Source of the DNA: Bacteroidota bacterium
GTDB taxonomy: Bacteria; Bacteroidota; Bacteroidia; NS11-12g; UBA955
Reading direction: 5' to 3'
Length of the DNA stretch: 8,251 nucleotides
Assembly (NCBI GenBank): GCA_947460045.1
Contig: CANHGC010000056.1
Location: 1-8,251 of the forward strand
The translations under genes and the position numbers were made by a program. Each line of letters starts with the position of its first letter. Position 1 is the stretch's first letter. A model generated the notes under the pieces. The model saw nothing but the letters and a program-made list of their open reading frames with translations, was not told where the DNA came from and searched no databases. Of the stretch, positions 1 through 6,228 are shown piece by piece.

Positions 1-129
1 ACCTATGTATAAGTGGCAAAATCCTTTGATTTTTTGCTGCCCGTACAATTGTGCCGCTTTTTCTTCGAAACGACGTTGTAGCAGGATGCTTCTGTACCAA
101 TTGAGATATTCTTTCTTACCGAATTTCAT
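1..129 (-). CDS. pdhA: Pyruvate dehydrogenase E1 component, alpha subunit (N-terminal fragment)
   Basis: Only the first 43 codons are inside the window; the gene runs off the left edge. The translation begins MKFGKKEYLNWYRSILLQRR and continues with FEEKAAQLYG and GFCHLYIG. That order (RRFEEKA, then LYG, then GFCHLYIG) is the conserved N-terminus of the thiamine-diphosphate-dependent E1 alpha subunit, which decarboxylates pyruvate and passes the acetyl group to the E2 lipoyl domain. The ATG at 127-129 is the first possible start, because an in-frame TAG lies three codons upstream (136-138). No Shine-Dalgarno motif is visible, only a weak AGAAG. A branched-chain 2-oxo acid dehydrogenase alpha subunit is a less likely alternative, since GFCHLYIG is typical of PdhA. 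The ThDP-binding region is outside the window. Confidence 0.88.
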   Translation of the reverse strand, partial: MKFGKKEYLNWYRSILLQRRFEEKAAQLYGQQKIKGFCHLYIG

Positions 130-150
130 TTGCTTCTAATAAAGTGAGCG

Positions 151-158
151 CAAAAATA
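151..158 (-). promoter_or_regulatory. Possible -7 element of the pdhA promoter
   Basis: Read on the minus strand, the bases are TATTTTTG, a full match to the Bacteroidota -7 consensus TAnnTTTG. It lies 21 bases before the pdhA start codon, which would give a leader of roughly 15 bases. I do not see a clear TTG-type -33 element at the expected spacing, so this is a motif match only. A chance match in AT-rich DNA is quite possible. Confidence 0.3.
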
Positions 159-212
159 AAACGAAACCTTGGATTCTGAATCATTTGCACCAAAGTAAAT
201 GCTCAATATCAC

Positions 213-1031
213 TTAAATCTTCTCTTCGATGTTCTTGACCTTGTCTTTGATCAATCCGATTTCTCTTTGAATCATTCGAATCGCAGGACCAATGTCATTG
301 CTTTCTGTAGCTGTTGGCTCTTCAAATTTGGGGTTGATGTAGTTTACAAATTTCCAAATCTCTAATATATCATTCACTTTCACCGTGTAAGGACTATACA
401 ACGTGTTGGTGCTGCACAGTAAAAATGTGCCCTCTTCCTCAATGCGGTTGTACAAAACTTTGAATACGATGCCATCGTCTTGCGTAATCACGATGTATGG
501 ATGACCATTGCGCACCAAGTTCCAATCTTGCACATATTCACCCGTGACAAAAGCACCATCCGATACAGGTGGCATACTATCGCCTGAAATGGGAAAACTT
601 CGGTATTTTCTGTTTGCCGATAAAAAGGGGAGATTGAATGCGGGTAAGGTCTTTATATAATCCGGGTCTGCATAACCCGTGGTGTAACCCGCTTTCGCCT
701 TCACCGAAACCAATTCGATGTTCTCTTCATTATCCGAATTGATTGTTGTGGCCAATACCCTTAACCGAGTGCCTGATAAGTCTAAGTCAAATCCTTTCTC
801 CAATTGTGAGAGTTGAAGCTCATTCAATCTGCCCAAATCAATCCTCAGCAGTTTGTCGATGTTGATTTGGAAAAATTCAGACAACCGTATCAGAATTTGA
901 ATACCCGGTTCCGCAACACCATTTTCGTAGCTATTGTAAGCCGAACGAGTGAGCAATAGGCTTTTGGCAACGTCTTCTTGACTTCTTTTGCGACGTTTTC
1001 TGAGGAGTTTGAGGTTTTCTTTGAGATACAT
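213..1031 (-). CDS. XRE-family regulator with LexA/CI-like S24 domain
   Basis: Predicted DNA-binding repressor of 272 residues. Residues 3-62 form an XRE/Cro-CI helix-turn-helix (SQEDVAKSLLLTRSAYNSYE is its core). Residues 108-235 form an S24/LexA-like domain: an Ala-Gly pair at 114-115 (AKAGY), Ser152 in GDSM, and Lys191 in IVFKVLYN. The Ala-Gly to Ser (38) and Ser to Lys (39) distances are close to those of LexA, so the self-cleavage residues appear present. Residues 247-272 form a charged amphipathic helix, probably a coiled coil. The reading frame opens at a TTG at 1049, but the ATG at 1029-1031 starts exactly at the usual N-terminus and is preferred. No Shine-Dalgarno sequence is visible. 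The gene is divergent from the EVE-pyr operon and shares a repeat-containing intergenic region with it, so autoregulation or control of that operon is possible but unproven. There is no SOS or phage gene next to it to define its target. Confidence 0.85.
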   Translation of the reverse strand: MYLKENLKLLRKRRKRSQEDVAKSLLLTRSAYNSYENGVAEPGIQILIRLSEFFQINIDKLLRIDLGRLNELQLSQLEKGFDLDLSGTRLRVLATTINSDNEENIELVSVKAKAGYTTGYADPDYIKTLPAFNLPFLSANRKYRSFPISGDSMPPVSDGAFVTGEYVQDWNLVRNGHPYIVITQDDGIVFKVLYNRIEEEGTFLLCSTNTLYSPYTVKVNDILEIWKFVNYINPKFEEPTATESNDIGPAIRMIQREIGLIKDKVKNIEEKI

Positions 1032-1049
1032 TGTTAAAAAAATTGACAA
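1031..1049. promoter_or_regulatory. Hyphenated inverted repeat at the regulator's start codon (possible operator)
   Basis: TTGTTAA, five A residues, then TTGACAA: a 7-5-7 inverted repeat with one mismatch between arms. It abuts and touches the start codon of the minus-strand XRE-S24 gene. A site here would be well placed for autorepression by blocking transcription or translation initiation. The related heptamer TTGTCAA recurs at 1086-1092. Binding is inferred only from position and symmetry. Confidence 0.35.
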
Positions 1050-1085
1050 CTTAATGATTGGTAAATGAACAACATTTTTTTCAAA

Positions 1086-1140
1086 TTGTCAAGTTTGTTG
1101 ATTTTTTATTGTCATTTTTTTTAGCACATCGAAAATTGTC
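1086..1140. repeat. Three TTGTC repeats in the divergent intergenic region
   Basis: TTGTC occurs at 1086-1090, 1109-1113 and 1136-1140, with start-to-start spacings of 23 and 27 bases; the first copy is extended to TTGTCAA. Together with TTGACAA at 1043-1049 these could be half-sites or full sites (TTGnCAA is palindromic) for the adjacent XRE-S24 protein. On the minus strand the first copy reads TTGACA and could instead be a -35-like element for the regulator gene. The region is very AT-rich, so chance recurrence cannot be excluded. No convincing TAnnTTTG element for the plus-strand operon was found in 1032-1208. Confidence 0.3.
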
Positions 1141-1208
1141 TATAAATTGGTGATTCAATATTGTGATCGCGGTTTGTGATTCATTGGGTTTACCATTACT
1201 TTGTGGCT

Positions 1209-1622
1209 ATGAACTTCTGGCTGATTAAATCAGAGCCCTTCAAATACAGTTGGCAGCAATTTCAAAAAGACCAGCAAACATTTTGGGACGGTGTTCGTAA
1301 TTATCAAGCTCGTAACAACCTCATGGCTATGGAGTTGGGTGATTTGTGCTTGTTTTACCATAGCAACGAAGGGAAAGAAGTAGTGGGTGTTGCCGAGGTG
1401 GTTAAAACGCATTATCAGGATCCAACCACAGAAGAAATAGCTTGGGTTGTTGTGGATTTGAAGCCTTCGTACCAGTTGAAAACCCCCGTTTCATTGTCAA
1501 CCTTGAAATCTGATCCTCGATTGTCGTCTATCGGACTGATAAAGCAACCAAGATTATCTGTGATTGCATTAACGAAAGACGAATTTGATACCGTAATTTT
1601 GTTGTCCAATGAGCCAGCCTAA
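1209..1622 (+). CDS. EVE domain-containing protein
   Basis: A 137-residue protein that is a single EVE domain from end to end. The N-terminus MNFWLIKSEP, followed by WDGVRNYQARN at 26-36, GDLCLFYHSN at 44-53, VVGVAEVV at 58-65 and PRLSVIALTKDEF near 114-126, is the standard signature of solo bacterial EVE proteins and of eukaryotic THYN1. EVE domains share the PUA/ASCH/YTH fold and are known or proposed to recognise modified bases in nucleic acid; the actual ligand here is unknown. The frame is open from a GTG at 1176, but the ATG at 1209 begins exactly where the family begins, so it was chosen. It is the first gene of the six-gene run, and its last 14 bases overlap the start of pyrR, which suggests translational coupling. 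No Shine-Dalgarno sequence is seen. Confidence 0.9.
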   Translation: MNFWLIKSEPFKYSWQQFQKDQQTFWDGVRNYQARNNLMAMELGDLCLFYHSNEGKEVVGVAEVVKTHYQDPTTEEIAWVVVDLKPSYQLKTPVSLSTLKSDPRLSSIGLIKQPRLSVIALTKDEFDTVILLSNEPA

Positions 1623-2151
1623 ATTGCTCATAAGCACCCTGAAACTGAACCTCATTATTAAGAGGTTTGCCCTTCAATTGATTGAAGTACATGGGGATTT
1701 TTCCAATTCTGCCATCATTGGTTTACAGCCAAGAGGCATCAAATTGGCCAAAAAATTGGCAGATGTGATCTCTGAAATTCAACCCACTTCGATGTTGAAA
1801 TATGGGGAGTTGGATCATACGTTTTTTCGCGACGATATCGGAAGAGGTGAAATTTTTATGCCCAAAAAATCGTCAATCAATTTTTCAACAGAGAATTTGA
1901 ATATCATTTTGATCGATGACGTTCTGTATACCGGCAGAAGTGTGAGGGCCTCCATTGATGCATTGATGAGCTTTGGTCGTCCAAAACAGGTAGAATTGAT
2001 GGTTCTGGTTGATCGAAGATTTCAACGTGAATTGCCCATATCGCCCAATTATGTAGGGGTAGTGGTGGATTCACGAAGTACAGGTGAACATGTAAAAGTA
2101 GAATGGTCAGATGAAGTACAACAAGTTTGGTTATTAAGCAATAAAGAATGA
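1609..2151 (+). CDS. pyrR: PyrR-type phosphoribosyltransferase (uracil phosphoribosyltransferase / pyr regulator)
   Basis: A 180-residue type I phosphoribosyltransferase. The PRPP-binding loop is ILIDDVLYTGRS at 100-111 and is followed by VRASIDALMSFGRP, the form typical of PyrR. Other PyrR landmarks are the loop LDHTFFRDD (68-76) and VLVDRRFQRELPISPNYVG (132-150). PyrR proteins convert uracil and PRPP to UMP, and in Firmicutes they also bind pyr mRNA to cause attenuation. Length is normal for the family. The ATG at 1609 lies inside the end of the EVE gene, and the stop overlaps the pyrB start in an ATGA arrangement. I see no PyrR-type RNA binding loop or attenuator upstream, so an RNA-regulatory role is not supported here. 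It could act mainly as a uracil phosphoribosyltransferase or in an unknown regulatory role. Confidence 0.88.
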   Translation: MSQPKLLISTLKLNLIIKRFALQLIEVHGDFSNSAIIGLQPRGIKLAKKLADVISEIQPTSMLKYGELDHTFFRDDIGRGEIFMPKKSSINFSTENLNIILIDDVLYTGRSVRASIDALMSFGRPKQVELMVLVDRRFQRELPISPNYVGVVVDSRSTGEHVKVEWSDEVQQVWLLSNKE

Positions 2152-3077
2152 CAGCGCAGCCACCCATAAAACATTTGTTAGGTATTAAGGGATTGAATGC
2201 GTCGCACATTCAAACCATTTTTGAAACCGCCGACAATTTTAAAACATTGCTCAACGGTCCAGTGAAAAAAACGCCTGCATTGCGTGATATCACGATCGCC
2301 AATTTGTTTTTTGAGAACTCTACCAGAACCAGGGTCTCATTTGAATTGGCAGAAAAACGTTTGGGCGCTGATGTAATTAATTTTTCCAGTTCATCATCCA
2401 GCGTTAAAAAGGGTGAAACCCTCATCGACACGGTAAATAATATCTTGTCGATGAAAGTGGATATGGTGGTAATGAGACACCCCGCACCCGGCGCATGTAT
2501 GTTTCTGGCAAAACACATTGATGCTCAAATTGTGAATGCCGGTGATGGCACGCATGAGCACCCCACCCAAGCATTGTTGGATGCCTTTTCGATTCGTGAG
2601 CAATTTGGTGATGTTACCGGTAAAAAAGTTGTTATCGTGGGCGATATCCTTCATTCCCGTGTGGCGTTAAGCAACATCTATTGCTTGCAACTGTTGGGCG
2701 CCGAAGTGATGGTTTGCGGACCTGCAACGTTGATTCCCAAGCACATCGCAAACTTGGGTGTAAAGGTGAGTCACAACCTCGATGAAGCCCTGAAATGGTG
2801 CGATGTTGCCAATATGTTGCGGATTCAATTGGAACGACAAGACCAAAGGTATTTCCCATCATTAAAAGAATATTCTAATCTGTATGGCTTAACGATGGAG
2901 AAACTGAATCAATTGAACAAAGAAATTTGTGTGATGCACCCAGGTCCAATCAATCGTGGCGTAGAAATTAGCAGCGACGTGGCCGATAGCGATCAAAGTA
3001 TCATTTTGCAACAAGTTGAAAATGGGGTTGCCATAAGAATGGCGGTGCTCTTTTTACTTGGACAGCAGCGATTATAA
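2148..3077 (+). CDS. pyrB: Aspartate carbamoyltransferase catalytic subunit
   Basis: A 309-residue enzyme that condenses carbamoyl phosphate with L-aspartate to N-carbamoyl-aspartate, the committed step of pyrimidine synthesis; cytoplasmic. The carbamoyl-phosphate site STRTR is at 58-62 inside FFENSTRTRVSFE. The mobile loop rich in Ser and Lys (SSSSSVKKGET) spans 81-91, HPTQALLD is at 138-145, and HPGPINRG of the C-terminal domain is at 264-271. RIQLER at 225-230 matches the aspartate-side motif and separates it from ornithine carbamoyltransferases. Length is as expected and no active-site residue appears to be missing. It overlaps pyrR by four bases and is followed after nine bases by an asparaginase gene. 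No pyrI regulatory-chain gene follows, so this fits a catalytic subunit without the E. coli-type regulatory subunit, at least at this locus. Confidence 0.96.
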   Translation: MTAQPPIKHLLGIKGLNASHIQTIFETADNFKTLLNGPVKKTPALRDITIANLFFENSTRTRVSFELAEKRLGADVINFSSSSSSVKKGETLIDTVNNILSMKVDMVVMRHPAPGACMFLAKHIDAQIVNAGDGTHEHPTQALLDAFSIREQFGDVTGKKVVIVGDILHSRVALSNIYCLQLLGAEVMVCGPATLIPKHIANLGVKVSHNLDEALKWCDVANMLRIQLERQDQRYFPSLKEYSNLYGLTMEKLNQLNKEICVMHPGPINRGVEISSDVADSDQSIILQQVENGVAIRMAVLFLLGQQRL

Positions 3078-3086
3078 TTGAAAAGA

Positions 3087-4130
3087 ATGACAGAAATCAA
3101 CAATTGCAATCCAATCCTCGTAGAAAACATTCGCGGCGAGGTTGTAGAGAGTTTTCATAGAGGTTCGTTTTGTGTGGTAGATAAAGCTGGACAGATTTTA
3201 TGGTCACAAGGCGATATTTCACAAATTTCTTTCCCTCGATCAGCCCTGAAGTATTTTCAGCACATTCCTTTTTTACTTTCGGGTGGATTTGATTCATTGG
3301 GGTTTTCCGATAAAGAGTTGGCAATTATGTGTGCATCCCACAATGGGGAAGAAATGCACCTCAAAGCCGTTGATGTGGTACTAGATAGAATCCAACTCGA
3401 TGTGAATTCTTTGAAGTGCGGTCCTCAACAACCCACCAGGAAAAGCGATTTTGTAACCCTCATCAAAGCCAATAAAGAACCGTCTTGCATGCACAACAAC
3501 TGCAGCGGTAAGCACGCAGGGTTTTTGGCACATTGTACTTTTAATCAATTGGATACGGTTGATTATTTGTCAATTAACCACCCCCTTCATCAAGACATTA
3601 AACGCATCACATCTCTCTTTTATGAGGTAAGTGAAGACGAGTTGGCCATTGGCACAGATGGATGTTCAGCGCCCATTTTTGGAATGCCTTTATACAACCA
3701 GGCCGTTGCCTACAAGAATTTGGTCACCGATATGCCATGGAAAGATGAGGCGATGACCTCGGCTTGTGAGAGAATCGTGAAATCCGTAACCAACTACCCA
3801 GACTTGATCGCTGGTACCAAAAGGTATTGCACGGATCTAATGAAGATTACCAACGGGAGAATTGTAGGAAAAACTGGTGCCGATGGAATTTATTGCTTGG
3901 CGGTGCCACACCTCAATTGGGGCATTGCCATTAAGATTGATGATGGAAAAATGGGTCCCCAGTATCAAGTGGCCCAAGAAATTCTCATCCAATTGGGTTT
4001 GCTCACAAACACAGAAGCCGAACAGTTAAGGGTTCATTGGCATTGTGATAACAGAAATTTCGCAGGCAATTATGTTGGAATATCCAAAGCGGTTGAATTA
4101 CTTTGTCCATCTACAATCAAACAATCGTAA
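3087..4130 (+). CDS. L-asparaginase, class 3 (Rhizobium etli ReAV-like, Asparaginase_II family)
   Basis: A 347-residue asparaginase that should hydrolyse L-asparagine to L-aspartate and ammonia. It is unrelated to the E. coli AnsA/AnsB fold and belongs to the serine-beta-lactamase-like family typified by R. etli ReAV. The active-site set appears complete: Ser52-x-x-Lys55 (RSALK), Ser84 in ASHNGE, Cys139 and Lys142 in NNCSGKHAG, Asp191 and Cys193 in DGCSAP, Cys248 and Lys262 in GKTGADG. In ReAV the Cys/Cys/Lys group binds zinc. There is no signal peptide, so it is cytoplasmic. The frame opens at a TTG at 3078, but the ATG at 3087 is preferred; it follows an A-rich GAAAAGA. It sits nine bases after pyrB and three before the next gene. 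Aspartate release next to an aspartate-consuming enzyme suggests metabolic coupling (inference). Confidence 0.9.
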   Translation: MTEINNCNPILVENIRGEVVESFHRGSFCVVDKAGQILWSQGDISQISFPRSALKYFQHIPFLLSGGFDSLGFSDKELAIMCASHNGEEMHLKAVDVVLDRIQLDVNSLKCGPQQPTRKSDFVTLIKANKEPSCMHNNCSGKHAGFLAHCTFNQLDTVDYLSINHPLHQDIKRITSLFYEVSEDELAIGTDGCSAPIFGMPLYNQAVAYKNLVTDMPWKDEAMTSACERIVKSVTNYPDLIAGTKRYCTDLMKITNGRIVGKTGADGIYCLAVPHLNWGIAIKIDDGKMGPQYQVAQEILIQLGLLTNTEAEQLRVHWHCDNRNFAGNYVGISKAVELLCPSTIKQS

Positions 4131-4133
4131 ATC

Positions 4134-4427
4134 ATGGCCTTGTTTTTAGTTGAAAGCGAAATCCCACGAATGGACGAGTCATTGGCTCGATTAATTCCCA
4201 AACAAAGAGAATATGTGGATGAGCTTTTTCAACGGGGTGTGATGCAGATGTATGCTGTGAATGATGGCATCGATAAATGGTGGTGCACCATAGAAGCAGA
4301 TACCGAATCAGAGGTAATGCTCATTCTTTCTGAAATGCCCATCATAGAGTGGCTGAGTCCGGCAGTACATGGATTGATGTTTTACAATTCAGCCGATCAG
4401 ATGATTCCTCCAATTTCATTAAACTAG
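4134..4427 (+). CDS. Small ferredoxin-like-fold protein, muconolactone isomerase-like
   Basis: A 97-residue protein of unknown function. The pattern resembles the muconolactone delta-isomerase (MIase) / dimeric alpha-beta barrel fold. An N-terminal strand (ALFLVESEIP) is followed by a helix with KQREYVDELFQRG at about 23-35, a strand MQMYAVNDG, a WWCTIEAD strand at about 49-56, a helix ESEVMLILSEMP, and a last strand IIEWLSPAVHGLM. The segment from the WW strand to the end best matches the family. There are no catechol-pathway genes nearby, so a true muconolactone activity is unlikely; such proteins are often small dimers with unassigned roles. It lies 3 bases after the asparaginase gene and 2 bases before the RemB-like gene, so it is clearly co-transcribed. 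No signal peptide or membrane segment is visible. Confidence 0.7.
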   Translation: MALFLVESEIPRMDESLARLIPKQREYVDELFQRGVMQMYAVNDGIDKWWCTIEADTESEVMLILSEMPIIEWLSPAVHGLMFYNSADQMIPPISLN

Positions 4428-4429
4428 TC

Positions 4430-6190
4430 ATGAGAAAGAATTCAATTTGGAAAGCAGCGTTGTTAGTAATCTTCTCTGCTGTTGCCCCCGTGCACGCACA
4501 ATACAAGGTGTACCAGCCAGGCTCATTGCAAGAGACCTATGCCATTCTAAGCAATAAAGATGCAATAAATGGGTTTCGATATTATCCTCAAACGCCGGAA
4601 TTGTTGAATACCATCACCAAATCAATGCGTTACACCAACGCAGGGGAACAAATAATGTTATTGCCTTCTTTGAGAACACGCAAAGCAGCAGATTACTTCT
4701 ATTACAACCACCCAGAATATAATGGTAGAATTCGTGCTGGATTGGGTGCAAAAAATGGGATTCAACGATTGGGTAAGAACTCGCTATTAAAAACACCCGC
4801 TTGGTTTTACTCTTATTTGGATGATGCGGGGTCAATTCCAACTAATAAATTATCAAATCCCAAAACCCATGATAATTATTTGGTTGTAAATCCTATCGTG
4901 GATTTTGTTACTGGTCCGCCAGCATCGTTGGGTCGTCGGCAACTGAACAATGGCAGAGGTGCAGAGGTCTTTGGTAAAATTGGCGGTCGTGTGGCTTTTA
5001 CCAGCCAAGTCTATGAAGCACAAATTGTTCCGCAGCAGTATGTCCAAAATACCATGGATTCATTTGGTACAATTCCTGGGGCAGGGTTTTGGACGAAAAA
5101 TACTTGGAATTACAGTGATTACCTCATGGCTCGTGGTTCTGTCCACACCAATTTGGTCAATACGGCGAGAGACAACAGCCATATTCTCATGAGCTTTGGA
5201 CATGATCAGCAATTTGTTGGTTACGGATATAGGAGCTTAATCTTGAGCAATTTTTCTCCCGGATCTGCTTATTTGCGTTTCAATTCCAAGATTGGTCCGT
5301 TTTCTTATCAAAATATTTTCAAAGAATTGACGATGGGTGATGGGCTTTTTTCGGGCAGTGAAATCAAAGAATCCAAATATTTAGCTGCTCACCGAGGTGC
5401 TCTTGAGTTGGGTGAATCAGGTGTGGAACTGGGTTTTAATGAGATGATTATCCACCACCGACCCAATGGGGGATTTGATTTGAACTATTTGAATCCAATC
5501 ATTTTTTATCGCTCTGTGGAAAGGGACTTGGGATCCGGCGATAACGCATTGTTGGCCTTTGATGCAAGATGGAAACGTAAGAGCTTTACATACTATTTCC
5601 AGTTGATCGTGGATGAGTTCAACGCACGGAAAATCTATGAAGGCAAAGATTGGAGCAACAAACAAGGATACCAATTGGGTTTTTACTATCAGCCAAATAT
5701 TCCTGAATATGGCGATTTGTTGGTTCAAGTAGAATTTAATTCTGTACGGCCTTATACGTATTCCCATTGGGATCAATATACCAGTTACGACAATTTTAAT
5801 CAGCCATTGGCCCATCCTTTGGGAAGTAATTTTCGCGAGGGGATAGTACGCGTTGTTCTTAAACCAAGAATGATTGCTGGATTAACAGTGATTCATACCA
5901 CGATGATTGCTGAAAAAGGATTTGATCCCTACATGAATGGACCAAATTACGGCGGTAATATTCATAGAAGTTATAAGACACGTGTTAGTGACGACAATGT
6001 TTACATGCAGCAAGGTGAATTTGGGAGAATACTCAATACAAAGACCCAAATACTCTACGAGTTGATGCCAAACATGTGGATTACATTGAATGCGCAATAC
6101 AGAACTCAATCCGGATTTAGAAGAAGTGCAGAAAGCTACTTTTCACTGGGTTGGAAATGGAATTGGTTTGAAGAAACGCAATTGTTCTAA
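4430..6190 (+). CDS. RemB/Wzi-like outer-membrane beta-barrel protein
   Basis: A 586-residue exported protein. The first 23 residues form a signal peptide: MRK, a hydrophobic stretch AALLVIFSAVAP, and a cleavage site after VHA. The body is rich in alternating aromatic strands with turns, and the chain ends in an aromatic strand (WKWNWFEETQLF), as outer-membrane barrels do. Conserved blocks resemble the Bacteroidota gliding-motility protein RemB and the capsule-assembly protein Wzi: GHDQQFVGYGYRSLILS (257-273), NPIIFYRSVERDLGSGDN (355-372), and RPYTYSHWDQYTSY with QPLAHPLGSNF (440-468). Wzi helps anchor capsule at the cell surface; RemB is implicated in gliding in Flavobacterium. The ATG at 4430 was chosen because the signal peptide starts there, although the frame is open from a GTG at 4349 inside the preceding gene. 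It is the last gene of the operon. No other gliding or capsule genes are in the window. Confidence 0.82.
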   Translation: MRKNSIWKAALLVIFSAVAPVHAQYKVYQPGSLQETYAILSNKDAINGFRYYPQTPELLNTITKSMRYTNAGEQIMLLPSLRTRKAADYFYYNHPEYNGRIRAGLGAKNGIQRLGKNSLLKTPAWFYSYLDDAGSIPTNKLSNPKTHDNYLVVNPIVDFVTGPPASLGRRQLNNGRGAEVFGKIGGRVAFTSQVYEAQIVPQQYVQNTMDSFGTIPGAGFWTKNTWNYSDYLMARGSVHTNLVNTARDNSHILMSFGHDQQFVGYGYRSLILSNFSPGSAYLRFNSKIGPFSYQNIFKELTMGDGLFSGSEIKESKYLAAHRGALELGESGVELGFNEMIIHHRPNGGFDLNYLNPIIFYRSVERDLGSGDNALLAFDARWKRKSFTYYFQLIVDEFNARKIYEGKDWSNKQGYQLGFYYQPNIPEYGDLLVQVEFNSVRPYTYSHWDQYTSYDNFNQPLAHPLGSNFREGIVRVVLKPRMIAGLTVIHTTMIAEKGFDPYMNGPNYGGNIHRSYKTRVSDDNVYMQQGEFGRILNTKTQILYELMPNMWITLNAQYRTQSGFRRSAESYFSLGWKWNWFEETQLF

Positions 6191-6213
6191 TTGGCACTAT
6201 CCATTTTTATTTT

Positions 6214-6228
6214 GTGATACAATATCAC
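6214..6228. other. Small hairpin between convergent genes
   Basis: GTGATA-CAA-TATCAC is a perfect 6-bp stem with a 3-base loop in the 34-base gap between the convergent remB-like and lepB genes; it extends over the lepB stop codon. No T-run follows the stem on either strand, so it does not fit a standard intrinsic terminator. It might still mark or help transcript ends where the two operons meet. Confidence 0.3.

Noticed and set aside
1031..1049. TTG at 1049 as the start of the S24 regulator
   Set aside because: It would add six residues (MSIFLT) before the usual N-terminus; the ATG at 1029-1031 is the better start.
1196..1203. TTACTTTG as a -7 element for the EVE operon
   Set aside because: It has one mismatch to TAnnTTTG and ends only five bases before the chosen start codon, leaving almost no leader.
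213..1622. XRE-S24 regulator plus EVE protein as a defence or prophage module
   Set aside because: No nuclease, integrase, McrB-like ATPase or phage gene is present, and the EVE gene is fused by overlap to a pyrimidine operon, so a housekeeping context fits better.
1904..2209. 101-codon minus-strand open frame
   Set aside because: It is antisense to pyrR and the start of pyrB, both of which have clear motifs; the translation looks like a shadow of them.
5417..5815. 132-codon minus-strand open frame
   Set aside because: It lies wholly inside the RemB-like gene on the opposite strand, and its translation has no recognisable domain while the plus-strand frame is clearly a conserved protein.
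6214..6228. Hairpin as a strong bidirectional terminator
   Set aside because: The stem is only 6 bp, AT-rich, and not followed by a T-run on either strand; kept only as a low-confidence hairpin.
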